Shown here one piece after another: positions 1 to 8,062 of a stretch of 64,000 nucleotides of DNA. The DNA comes from Candidatus Rifleibacteriota bacterium (lineage in GTDB: Bacteria > Muiribacteriota > Ozemobacteria > Ozemobacterales > Ozemobacteraceae). The DNA is taken from the NCBI GenBank assembly GCA_024710355.1, contig JANJUX010000033.1, positions 245,981 through 309,980 of the forward strand, given 5' to 3'. Position 1 is the first letter of the stretch, and each line of letters opens with the position of its first letter. The notes below the pieces were generated by a model that had not been told where the DNA came from, searched no databases, and saw only the letters and a list, made by a program, of their open reading frames with translations. Both the position numbers and the translations under genes were made by a program.

Positions 1-151
1 TGTTGATGACTTCTTTTATAGCGGGTATCGCCTTCTGAACGCCTTCGGCAACTTTTGAAATGACGTCGATGATCTGGCTCGCATCACAACCGGTCATGAA
101 AATGGCGCCCAAAAGCAGCATTATTACCGAGAACTTTTTCAGTATGTTCAT
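1..151 (-). CDS. Putative lipoprotein, N-terminal part only
   Basis: The first 50 codons are visible; the rest lies beyond the left edge. The start is fixed by a strong AGGAGGG site just upstream of the ATG. The product begins with a hydrophobic stretch ending in a lipobox-like M-T-G-C at residues 19-22, so it should be lipidated and anchored in the envelope. The visible mature part (DASQIIDVISKVAEGVQKAI) is a short amphipathic helix. Function is not recognisable. Confidence 0.7.
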   Translation of the reverse strand, partial: MNILKKFSVIMLLLGAIFMTGCDASQIIDVISKVAEGVQKAIPAIKEVIN

Positions 152-246
152 ACTTCCCTCCTGAATGTTCCTTTGAAATGTACCCTTTATTATTTTATAA
201 ACGATCGAGGGCGCGTATTGGTAACAACAATAATTTTGTGACCGGT

Positions 247-681
247 TCAAGCCTTGAGTTGCTGTTCGGCAGCTACCAGTTCGTTGATATTGCGACTGAC
301 ACCAAGAACGAACATGAACTCACGCTCTTCATTGAAGAAGAATTCGCTGACAACCTCTGTCCAGACAAAACTGCCATTTTTGTGGGTCTGTCTCAGGCGC
401 ACCTTGCCGGCCGGCAGTCTGGTCAGTCCCTTGTCGATCATTTCAAGCCCAAGAGTGAAGGTCTGTTGCGCGGTCTGCCGGTCTGACTCGTGTATTGAGT
501 CGAGGGCCGGCATGTTCATCACCTCTTCAGGGGTATAACCCCGTTGCTGCACTACCGAAGGGCTGACGTAGACAAAACGCCCGGTTTTGTCGATCACCCA
601 GTAGACATCCTGAGTGGTTTCGAGAATTTTCTTTAAAAGATCCATGCTGCCGGCCAGGGCAGCGAGCGGGTTGTTATTCAT
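247..681 (-). CDS. PAS-domain protein
   Basis: A single PAS fold of about 110 residues fills most of this 144-residue protein. It shows the typical core (VYWVIDKTGRFVYVSPS, then RGYTPEEV), a charged middle region and the closing strand FMFVLGVSRNINE. No kinase, GGDEF or output domain follows, so it is a stand-alone sensor or adaptor module, or the remnant of a larger signalling protein. The start at 681 is preferred because GGGAAGG precedes it. A longer frame reaches back to 777 but has no ribosome site. The ligand is unknown. Confidence 0.7.
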   Translation of the reverse strand: MNNNPLAALAGSMDLLKKILETTQDVYWVIDKTGRFVYVSPSVVQQRGYTPEEVMNMPALDSIHESDRQTAQQTFTLGLEMIDKGLTRLPAGKVRLRQTHKNGSFVWTEVVSEFFFNEEREFMFVLGVSRNINELVAAEQQLKA

Positions 682-837
682 TTGCCTTCCCACATTCTGA
701 ATTAGTCTCAACAATAATTCTAACTGCTCACCGTCGAGATAATCAAGAAATAACCTGAAATGGCAGTTTCGAAACATTTTGCAAGTAACACATTGCTTAT
801 TAGCACGTTTATCTACTCTGGCGGGTTTTTATGTACA

Positions 838-846
838 TGATATAAT
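838..846 (+). promoter_or_regulatory. Extended -10 promoter for the metallo-beta-lactamase-fold gene
   Basis: TGATATAAT is a perfect extended -10 (TGnTATAAT). It lies about 33 bases upstream of the ATG at 879. The -35 region is poor, as expected for an extended -10 promoter. Confidence 0.45.
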
Positions 847-878
847 TAAAATCTACTCTTTGAGTGAGGGGGAATCCG

Positions 879-1745
879 ATGAGACCGGCATACCGTTCTT
901 TATGGCTTATATGCTGTATTTTTATCTGTCTGGCGGTTGTATCACTGCCGGTCGCCAGTTTTGCCGCCAAAATCAAAAATCCCGAACCAGAGACTACGGT
1001 AAGTGATGCATGGCAGCCAGGCACGCTCGAGATCCGCTTTTTTAATGTCGGAAAGGGCGACGCGACTCTGCTGCGCCTGCCAGACGGCCGTTTTGCCATG
1101 ATCGATACCGGTTACGCCGAAACCGCACCCGGCCTGATCAAAAAACTGAAGCGCCTCGGGGTTGATAAAATCGACCTTCTTGTCATCACTCATCACCACA
1201 AAGATCATGTCGGTGGCTACCCATACCTGCTCGAGGCTTTCCCGGTAACAAAGGTCATTCAGGCCTACGACCCGCGCCAGAAAGACAAAAACCTCGTTGC
1301 GCCCGGCACCTTGCTGCTGCATGACCGAAATCTGACGCTCAGGGCAGTTGGCCCGGTGCGAAATCACGCTGACGAAAATGATGCTTCCCTCGTCACCCGG
1401 CTCGAATTTGGTCGCGTTGCCATTCTGTTCGCTGCTGATGCCGTCGAAGAGGCTATGGCAGATATGCTGAAGCTAAAAGACAAAAAGAAGCTGCGAGCCG
1501 ATCTGCTGAAAGTGCCGCATCATGGCCGCTACAGGGGCTTTTCGCCGCGCGATTTCTTCACTGCGGTCAAGCCTGAATTTGCGATAATCACCAGTGACGA
1601 AAAGGCGGGCGATCCGCCAGAAGGTTCAGTAATACGTATTCTCAAAGAATCTGGTGCCCGGGTTCTTCTGACTGACGAACTTGGCGACATTCAGTTTCTC
1701 TCAGACGGCGAAACATTAGATTATATACCCGGAGGAAAAAAATGA
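879..1745 (+). CDS. Secreted metallo-beta-lactamase-fold hydrolase, ComEC-C-terminal type
   Basis: The 288-residue product has an N-terminal hydrophobic segment (about residues 8-30), so it is exported or membrane-tethered. The zinc signature HxHxDH is intact at H105, H107, D109 and H110 (VITHHHKDHVGG). Downstream histidine and aspartate landmarks are also present (FAADA; KVPHHG). The sequence N-V-G-K-G-D-A near residue 56 is characteristic of the ComEC/Rec2 C-terminal hydrolase subfamily, here without the ComEC channel domain. The likely substrate is a phosphodiester, but this is not shown. The start is set by GAGGGGGAA before ATG 879. The stop overlaps the next start (ATGA), so the two genes are translationally coupled. 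Confidence 0.8.
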   Translation: MRPAYRSLWLICCIFICLAVVSLPVASFAAKIKNPEPETTVSDAWQPGTLEIRFFNVGKGDATLLRLPDGRFAMIDTGYAETAPGLIKKLKRLGVDKIDLLVITHHHKDHVGGYPYLLEAFPVTKVIQAYDPRQKDKNLVAPGTLLLHDRNLTLRAVGPVRNHADENDASLVTRLEFGRVAILFAADAVEEAMADMLKLKDKKKLRADLLKVPHHGRYRGFSPRDFFTAVKPEFAIITSDEKAGDPPEGSVIRILKESGARVLLTDELGDIQFLSDGETLDYIPGGKK

Positions 1746-3637
1746 CCCGACACGTTACCAGAGCAGTATTGAAGGGAAGCGCGTTTGCAGCACTGCTGGC
1801 TTCGGCCACACTGCTGTCTCCGGTTAATCTTGCGACACCGGTTCAGGCTGCTCAGGATGCCATCTACGGCTATCAGACCCTGAGCTTTTCAGAGGCGAAC
1901 GTTAAGGCATTTCGAGCCATGGTCGCAGCTGAACAGAATGAAGTGACCGTTGAACTGAACAAAAAATATGCCGACAAACCCGAAAAAGTTACGAAAAATG
2001 CTGCATTCATAGGCTATGCCCGCATTATTTCCGGCACCGACGAGCTGCTGAGCCGCATCAACAAAGAAGGTGCCTCTGAAAACCTTGAGCATAGCTTTGT
2101 CAGACTGCAGCGCCTGCACTACACCATTCTTGCCGACCGCGGCAATGGCTCGATCGAGCCGAAGCTGAAGCGCAACTTCAAAATGCTGAAAAACATCGTC
2201 GGCAAGTCGATGATTCTCAATGTTCCGAAAATGCGCGACCCCGAAGCACCGATCGGCGAAAGAGCCGTTGAACTCGAAGCGGCAAGACTTTTCCGGCCCG
2301 GCGAAAAAGCACCGGTAAAAGCGACCGAGCTCGCCCGCATGTCGGCACTCGAAATTTCACGCCTGCAGCCGGCCGCCGATCACCCGGCACTCAGCGGCAA
2401 AGAACCCGGTAACCACTATGCTGATTTTCTTGCTGAACTCACACGCCTGATCAAAGCCTGTGAGCCAAAAAAGCTTTCGAGCTTCAATTTCGACTATGCC
2501 CGCCGCGTCGTTTTCTATGATGAACTGAAAGAAGATGCGACCTCACCGAAAATTCGCGTTAAAGACCGCTATGGCATCAACTGGGGTCTCAAATGGGGCG
2601 ACGAAGTGCATACCGACGTTGCTCTGACCCGCCTGGCCATAGATCTCGGCGGCACCTATGTCGACCCCAAATTTTATTCGGGCCCGGGCGAAACGATTCT
2701 CATACTCGATTCCCCGAAAAAAAGCAAAGAAGGTGCGGTAACCTCTTTTGCCCAGCTCGCCACCAATCTGCTGAATTCCAAATTTCAGTTTCATGCCGAG
2801 CGCTATCTGCTGCCAGGTCGCGAACTGGTCAAAGACGCCGGCGGCCAGATTCTTGGTCACGGCATTGTCGACGAAGCGATGCTCGAACGCGAATCGATCG
2901 ATAAAAAATACCTCGGCGCCCCCTATGTGCTGTTCAAAGAATGCCAGTTGTCATTCTTCAATCCGGCTGTAAAACGTTTTGGCGGTATCGCTCTCAGCAA
3001 TGTCGGCGCTGTCGGTGACCGCGTCGCCCGTTCGTCGATTGTCTTCAACTGCTGGATCAAAAACAAAGACATGAAAGACGACAACTCCCGCGCTGCCCTG
3101 CTTTACAACTTAAAGACCGGTGAATTCGACCGACCGGTTGAATTTCAGAGCGATCTGGGCTGCACTCTCGGCGCCATGCGTCCGTCCGGCGAAATCAACT
3201 CATTCGAAAGTTCGTTCGTCGTTAACATGATCAACAACATCGGTTTCTCGATGAAACCACTTTATGTACCCGCTTCCTGGAAAGCCTGCAGCTGGTCTGA
3301 TGCCCGCTGGATGGCACTGCGCATCGCAAAAATCACCCGCGCCGACCTCGAAAGATGCTTTGCCGACAGCGGCTGGCCGATCTTCGTGCAGCGCCTTGCT
3401 ATCGAAAAGCTGATTTCCCGCCGCAACGAGCTGATCGAACCATTCAGACTCGATCTCGACGGCGTCAAGCCGATCGAATGTGATCCAAAGCTGACATTGA
3501 CCGTTAAGGTTGACGGCAAAGAGTATCAGCCGGTCAGAAACGGCGCCATCTCCGCCGCCTGCCCGCTGGTTCAGAAACTTGAAGCCGGCATTCACGCCGA
3601 AGGTCTCGCAACCGTAATCAGCCGCAAAAACGACTGA
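1742..3637 (+). CDS. Secreted protein of unknown function (631 aa)
   Basis: The product starts with a clear Sec signal peptide (basic n-region MTRHVTR, hydrophobic AFAALLASATLL, A-rich end near residue 36, VQAAQD). The rest is soluble, mixed alpha/beta, with no transmembrane segment and no domain I recognise. It overlaps the upstream hydrolase by four bases and has its own GGAGG site inside that gene's last codons, so the two are made together and both exported. A strong terminator follows. A shared envelope process with the hydrolase is inference from coupling alone. Confidence 0.65.
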   Translation: MTRHVTRAVLKGSAFAALLASATLLSPVNLATPVQAAQDAIYGYQTLSFSEANVKAFRAMVAAEQNEVTVELNKKYADKPEKVTKNAAFIGYARIISGTDELLSRINKEGASENLEHSFVRLQRLHYTILADRGNGSIEPKLKRNFKMLKNIVGKSMILNVPKMRDPEAPIGERAVELEAARLFRPGEKAPVKATELARMSALEISRLQPAADHPALSGKEPGNHYADFLAELTRLIKACEPKKLSSFNFDYARRVVFYDELKEDATSPKIRVKDRYGINWGLKWGDEVHTDVALTRLAIDLGGTYVDPKFYSGPGETILILDSPKKSKEGAVTSFAQLATNLLNSKFQFHAERYLLPGRELVKDAGGQILGHGIVDEAMLERESIDKKYLGAPYVLFKECQLSFFNPAVKRFGGIALSNVGAVGDRVARSSIVFNCWIKNKDMKDDNSRAALLYNLKTGEFDRPVEFQSDLGCTLGAMRPSGEINSFESSFVVNMINNIGFSMKPLYVPASWKACSWSDARWMALRIAKITRADLERCFADSGWPIFVQRLAIEKLISRRNELIEPFRLDLDGVKPIECDPKLTLTVKVDGKEYQPVRNGAISAACPLVQKLEAGIHAEGLATVISRKND

Positions 3638-3666
3638 CCCCACAGCGTTAATCGATAATTGAAAGG

Positions 3667-3698
3667 CCCGCCCGGCTCTGACCCCCGGGCGGGTTTTC
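3667..3698 (+). terminator. Rho-independent terminator
   Basis: A 9-bp GC stem (CCCGCCCGG / CCGGGCGGG) with a loop of about 9 nt is followed by TTTT. It closes the two-gene unit 879-3637. Confidence 0.85.
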
Positions 3699-3845
3699 CT
3701 TTGCCGAAGCAGCCCCTGAGTAAAAGCATGTTCAATTGAAATATTGGAAATGCTGAAGATGGTAAATCATTGAATTTTCTCAATAAAAATTCGCGGGATA
3801 CCGATAAGTTGAGAAGATAAGATTTACCGATAAACAGGAGCGAAC

Positions 3846-4739
3846 ATGTCGACAGATCTGCTCGAGCAGTTTCTGAACTATCTTGCCATTGAGAAGGGCC
3901 TGCGCCCGAAATCTCTGGAAGCATACCGCCGTGACCTTCAGGACTGGCTCGACTTTGCGGCCGAACGTGAGAGGGCGGTAACCAGTGGTTCAATTGACAG
4001 CGTGCTCAGCCTTTTTCTCGTGCACATGCACGACCGGGGCCTTTCGCCACGCTCGATGGCACGAAAATCTTCGGCTCTGAAGGGCTTTTACAAATTTCTG
4101 CAGCGCGAAGGGCACATAGAGGGTGATCCGACTGCCCTTCTCGAACGGCCGAAGATTGGCCGACCTCTGCCAAAGGTGATGAGCCAGCAGGAAATCGAAC
4201 AGATTCTGCAGCAACCCGATCTTTCGACCGCTTTCGGGCTGCGAGACCGCGCTATTTTAGAAATCCTCTATGCCACCGGCATTCGTGAGTCAGAATTGAT
4301 AGACCTCAAGCTCGGTAATCTCAATGCTGCCGCTGAATTTCTTACCGTTATCGGCAAAGGCGGCCGCGAACGCATCGTGCCGGTCGGCCTTTATGCCATA
4401 GAAGCCGTTAACGAATACATTATCAAGGGTCGCCCGCAGTTGTGCAAGGATATCACTGAAAGAACCCTGTTTCTTAACCCCTACGGCAAGGCCATGTCGC
4501 GCATGGGCCTGTGGAAAATCATCAGAAAATACGCACTGCAGGCCGGAATCAACCGCGACGTATCACCGCATGTCTTCAGACATTCATGCGCAACCCACAT
4601 GCTTGAAGGCGGAGCCAGCATCATGGCGGTTCAGGAGATGCTCGGCCACGTCGATGTTTCAACGACCCAGATTTACACGCACTTAACCAGCAAAGATCTG
4701 CAGAATATACATCGAAAGGCACACCCAAGAGGCAAATGA
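3846..4739 (+). CDS. xerD: Tyrosine recombinase, XerC/XerD type
   Basis: At 297 residues it has the normal length for Xer recombinases. All catalytic residues are visible: R147 (TGIRESEL), K171 (GKGGRER), H242 and R245 (HVFRH), H268 (LGHVDVSTTQ) and the nucleophile Y277 (IYTH). The N-terminal SAM-like core-binding domain covers about residues 1-100. The role is resolution of chromosome dimers at dif during division. It could be XerC rather than XerD, and no dif-like site was recognised nearby. AGGAG precedes the start. The gene ends in an ATGA overlap with a large outer-membrane protein gene, an unusual partner. Confidence 0.85.
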   Translation: MSTDLLEQFLNYLAIEKGLRPKSLEAYRRDLQDWLDFAAERERAVTSGSIDSVLSLFLVHMHDRGLSPRSMARKSSALKGFYKFLQREGHIEGDPTALLERPKIGRPLPKVMSQQEIEQILQQPDLSTAFGLRDRAILEILYATGIRESELIDLKLGNLNAAAEFLTVIGKGGRERIVPVGLYAIEAVNEYIIKGRPQLCKDITERTLFLNPYGKAMSRMGLWKIIRKYALQAGINRDVSPHVFRHSCATHMLEGGASIMAVQEMLGHVDVSTTQIYTHLTSKDLQNIHRKAHPRGK

Positions 4740-7700
4740 AACTGTTCACAGCAGAATACGGCCGCTGGCGCATCGCTTTGATGCGCCTGGTGCTGTTCTG
4801 CCTGGTTTTCAATATTCTTATGCCCCAGCCGGTTGCAGGTCTTGAAGTTCTGCAGGGCGCAAAACCCGCTGCTCTCGACCCGGTTCTGCTGAAAAAAATC
4901 AAGACTGCTGTTTCGACAGGATCGGCTCAGATTAAGACCACCGCTGCAGCTTCAACCTCGACTGCAGCTGCACTTGCTTCTAAGACGGCAGTGATTGCCG
5001 GGCCGCTTAAGTCTGCCGTAGCAACAAAGTCGGCAAAAGCATCTCAGGCAAAACAACCTGCAAAATCCGCGTTGCCCAAAAAGGCGCCGGTGCCAGGCAA
5101 GCTGCCGGTGCCAGGCAAGCTGCCGGTCAAGACCGTTGCTGCCACTGCTTCTGCCACAACATCTGCAGTTCCCGCCAAACCGGTAAAGGCTGTCACCAAT
5201 GTCGAATTATCTGTTCTGCCCGAGACGGCATCGGCTGCAATCGCAACTGATACCTCTGCCGAAGACGAATGGGAAGACTTTCTCTGCGAAGATTCTGAAG
5301 CAGTCGAATTCGAAGATCAGGAAATCTCGGCCGACAGCGTCGCTCTCGGGCCGCTGGCACCAAAACCTCTGAATTTCAGTGCGCCAAAGCGCATCAAAAC
5401 GCCGCCGGCTCAGGTTCTGCAGTATGCGAAAAACTTCTGGGACGAAGCCGATCACCAGATCGAAAAGCGCAATATCAACATTTCAGGTACCAAGACTTTC
5501 GAAATGAAGCAGTCCGAGGTTTCCGGCGACATTGGGCACTTTTCGACCGAAAATTACGATTCATATCCAGGTTTCAAGCTTGACCAGAGCCTGCATCTCG
5601 AAATTGACGGCAATATCACCGAAAACTCGACAGTGCATGCGGTTCTCGACGACAAGGAAGATGAAGATCGTCGTTTTACCGTGAACATCGATGGCCCGGT
5701 CTGGAAATTCGTCATGGGCGATTTTCCGCTGGCTCTTGAAGGCACCGAATTTTCGATGTTTCGCAAAGAGGTGCGCGGTATTCTGGCGCAGGGTTCTTTT
5801 CATGAACGTTTCAAATCGATCTTTCTCTTTTCGCAGTCGAAAGGTCTGGCGCGGCGCGAGCAGTTCAGAGGTGCCGGTCAGCAGCAGGAATTCCGCATGC
5901 AGGCAAGCCCGATCGTGCAGAATTCCGAAAAAGTCAGCCTCGATGGCAAGCAGTTGACGCGCGGCAGCGACTACCTCGTCGATTATGAAGACGGTCTGAT
6001 CAAGTTTTTGCCCCATATCCTGCCGATCGAAGTGACGCGCTGGATCGTTGTTGAATACGAAGTGGCCGACGAAAACATGGCATTCAGCCGCAACCTGTTC
6101 GGCACCCGCCAGATTTACACCCACAGCGAGGGCCGCAGCCTCGCCATGACCTGGCTGACCGAAATCGACAGCACGACACCAAAGGCAGGCGTTACTGCTT
6201 CTTCTACCGTAACTCCGATGCAGCACGATCTGGTCTCGGCCGATGCCGACTGGGCTGTGTCAGAAAGCCTGTCAATCAAGGCGGAAACGGCGGTTTCACG
6301 GGTCGACCCGAACCGCAATTCAGAAGCGACAAAGGCTGACCGCGCCTTTGTCGGCAATGCGACCAGATTTGGTTTGACCGGTAAAAATGACCGGGCCGAG
6401 GGCGAAATCGCCTGGCGCCGGATAGACAAGGATTTCAAGGTCGTCGGTCGCGAGGGCGGTGTACTTGAGCTGGGCGAACGCGGTCTGGTCAACGACATAA
6501 TGAGCGGTCGCGCCAGATTGAACTACAAATTCACCGGTGCGGTCAGTGCCTTTGCTGATGGTGAACAGTCGGAGACCAATCTTGATAATGATCGGGCGCT
6601 CTCGGCTATCGATTATCGCAACTATAACAGCGGTTTTATCTGGACCGCCAGCCCCGACACGCGACTCGAAGTCCGTGGCGGACGGCAGTTCGACCGAGAA
6701 AATGGCCCGACAACCAGTTCAGACCTGACACGCGATACCGCCGCCGTCGTTTATGACCGCAAAATCGGTAAATTGAACACTCAGGCCAAAGTCAACAAGA
6801 CCGGTTATGACGATGCCTTGAACCTCGCTTCTGACTCAGAGGTTCTCGAAATGAACTTTACCATGGGCGCCAAAGCCGACGAAACCATGTCATGGAACGC
6901 CGGGGTTTCTCGCATAGCGGTTGAAGATGAGCTGGTTAAAGCCGGCCTCAGATCAGAAACCCGCAACTACAACCTTGACCTTAACTATGAACCGAACCGG
7001 GTTTTCAACGCCCGGGGTATTTTTCAGTGGCGCCGCGAAGATGATTTTCTTGCCAATTCCCGCGCCGACACAGAAATTGCTGACTCGCAGCTGCGCTACG
7101 AACCGACGCGTGACCTGCGCACCCAGCTGAAATACAAGATCGAGAACACTTCAAAAATTATTCGTGACCCCGATCTTGACCCGGCAAAATACATTCTGCC
7201 GCCCAGTCTGCCAAACACGACCCAGAAAGAGGCCGAGATCCTGAACCGTTTCGAGAACCCGGTGCAGAAGACGACTGCCAACTTTATCACCGATTATCGT
7301 ATCAATCACTATCTGCAGGCCTATTTCGACTGGCGTCGCCGCGACCTGCAGGACCAGAAAACCGATGTCAAGGTGGCCAGCAATGACCGGCGCACCTACG
7401 AGCTGCGCTACACGCCGTTCGAAAAGATGCTCCTTACTACCGAGTATGAAGAGGGCTTCAACCGCAATCGCGAGCCTCAAAGCGAGCTGCGCGACAACAT
7501 CAAGTCGCTGCAACTGCGCCACGAGTTCACTGCTGGCTACATTCTCGACGCCACTTACGAAGAGAAGCTCGAAAATGATGTTTACATCGATACCAACGAC
7601 ACCTTCACCAAAAGCAAGATTATGGGCCTGCAGCGCCAGTTCAGCCACTGGGCCAGCCTCGAACTCGGCCTGCAGCATAACGATATCAAAGCTGCCGAGC

Positions 7701-7963
7701 CGAGCCTTGAGTGGGAAAAGCGCCTCGCAGTCGTGCTGACGCCCATTTCCCGCAGCCAGCGCTATCGTTTCTTCGCAACCCACAAGGATATCAGTGCCAG
7801 GATCAGCAGCGAACATTACGAGGGCGGCGTTAATTTTTCACAGTTTATCGGCACCGACACCATTATCGACGGTGAACTCAAGCGGGTGCATTCGTCGAAA
7901 GGCCTGGTCGGCCAGGGTTACGACGCTACTGTTTTCAACGCCAAGATGGTCATTACTTTTTAA
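4736..7963 (+). CDS. Large outer-membrane beta-barrel protein with Ala/Pro/Lys-rich linker
   Basis: The 1075-residue product starts with a signal peptide (hydrophobic LVLFCLVFNILMP, about residues 18-30). A low-complexity Ala/Thr/Lys/Pro linker follows (to about residue 165), then an acidic patch (DEWEDFLCEDSEAVEFEDQE). The remaining ~850 residues have alternating aromatic/polar strands typical of a barrel and end in strand-like AKMVITF with a terminal Phe, as expected for BAM substrates. The segment VSLDGKQLTRGSDYLVDYED near residue 400 resembles a motif found in large SprA-like surface proteins. The start overlaps xerD by four bases. Function is unknown; surface assembly or secretion is plausible. 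Confidence 0.65.
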   Translation: MKLFTAEYGRWRIALMRLVLFCLVFNILMPQPVAGLEVLQGAKPAALDPVLLKKIKTAVSTGSAQIKTTAAASTSTAAALASKTAVIAGPLKSAVATKSAKASQAKQPAKSALPKKAPVPGKLPVPGKLPVKTVAATASATTSAVPAKPVKAVTNVELSVLPETASAAIATDTSAEDEWEDFLCEDSEAVEFEDQEISADSVALGPLAPKPLNFSAPKRIKTPPAQVLQYAKNFWDEADHQIEKRNINISGTKTFEMKQSEVSGDIGHFSTENYDSYPGFKLDQSLHLEIDGNITENSTVHAVLDDKEDEDRRFTVNIDGPVWKFVMGDFPLALEGTEFSMFRKEVRGILAQGSFHERFKSIFLFSQSKGLARREQFRGAGQQQEFRMQASPIVQNSEKVSLDGKQLTRGSDYLVDYEDGLIKFLPHILPIEVTRWIVVEYEVADENMAFSRNLFGTRQIYTHSEGRSLAMTWLTEIDSTTPKAGVTASSTVTPMQHDLVSADADWAVSESLSIKAETAVSRVDPNRNSEATKADRAFVGNATRFGLTGKNDRAEGEIAWRRIDKDFKVVGREGGVLELGERGLVNDIMSGRARLNYKFTGAVSAFADGEQSETNLDNDRALSAIDYRNYNSGFIWTASPDTRLEVRGGRQFDRENGPTTSSDLTRDTAAVVYDRKIGKLNTQAKVNKTGYDDALNLASDSEVLEMNFTMGAKADETMSWNAGVSRIAVEDELVKAGLRSETRNYNLDLNYEPNRVFNARGIFQWRREDDFLANSRADTEIADSQLRYEPTRDLRTQLKYKIENTSKIIRDPDLDPAKYILPPSLPNTTQKEAEILNRFENPVQKTTANFITDYRINHYLQAYFDWRRRDLQDQKTDVKVASNDRRTYELRYTPFEKMLLTTEYEEGFNRNREPQSELRDNIKSLQLRHEFTAGYILDATYEEKLENDVYIDTNDTFTKSKIMGLQRQFSHWASLELGLQHNDIKAAEPSLEWEKRLAVVLTPISRSQRYRFFATHKDISARISSEHYEGGVNFSQFIGTDTIIDGELKRVHSSKGLVGQGYDATVFNAKMVITF
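5086..5121 (+). repeat. Two tandem copies of an 18-bp unit
   Basis: The unit GCCGGTGCCAGGCAAGCT is repeated exactly once, adding six residues (PVPGKL) in the linker of the outer-membrane protein. It is an in-frame duplication with no frameshift. Confidence 0.9.
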
Positions 7964-8027
7964 CTTTTAATAAAACCCGCATCTGGTGGGCTTACAAGCC
8001 CAGATGAAAATAAATTTAAATAAAGTA

Positions 8028-8056
8028 TTGACAAACAAAAACAAACAATATATACT
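8028..8056 (+). promoter_or_regulatory. Near-consensus sigma70 promoter of the giant RNA
   Basis: A perfect -35 TTGACA (8028-8033), a 17-bp spacer and -10 TATACT (8051-8056). Initiation is expected around 8063, which is exactly the first base of the 5' strand of the RNA's closing helix. This is the best promoter match I found in the window. Confidence 0.85.
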
Positions 8057-8062
8057 GATCTA

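Noticed and set aside
247..777. Longer start of the PAS protein at 777
   Set aside because: No ribosome site there; GGGAAGG lies just before the inner ATG at 681.
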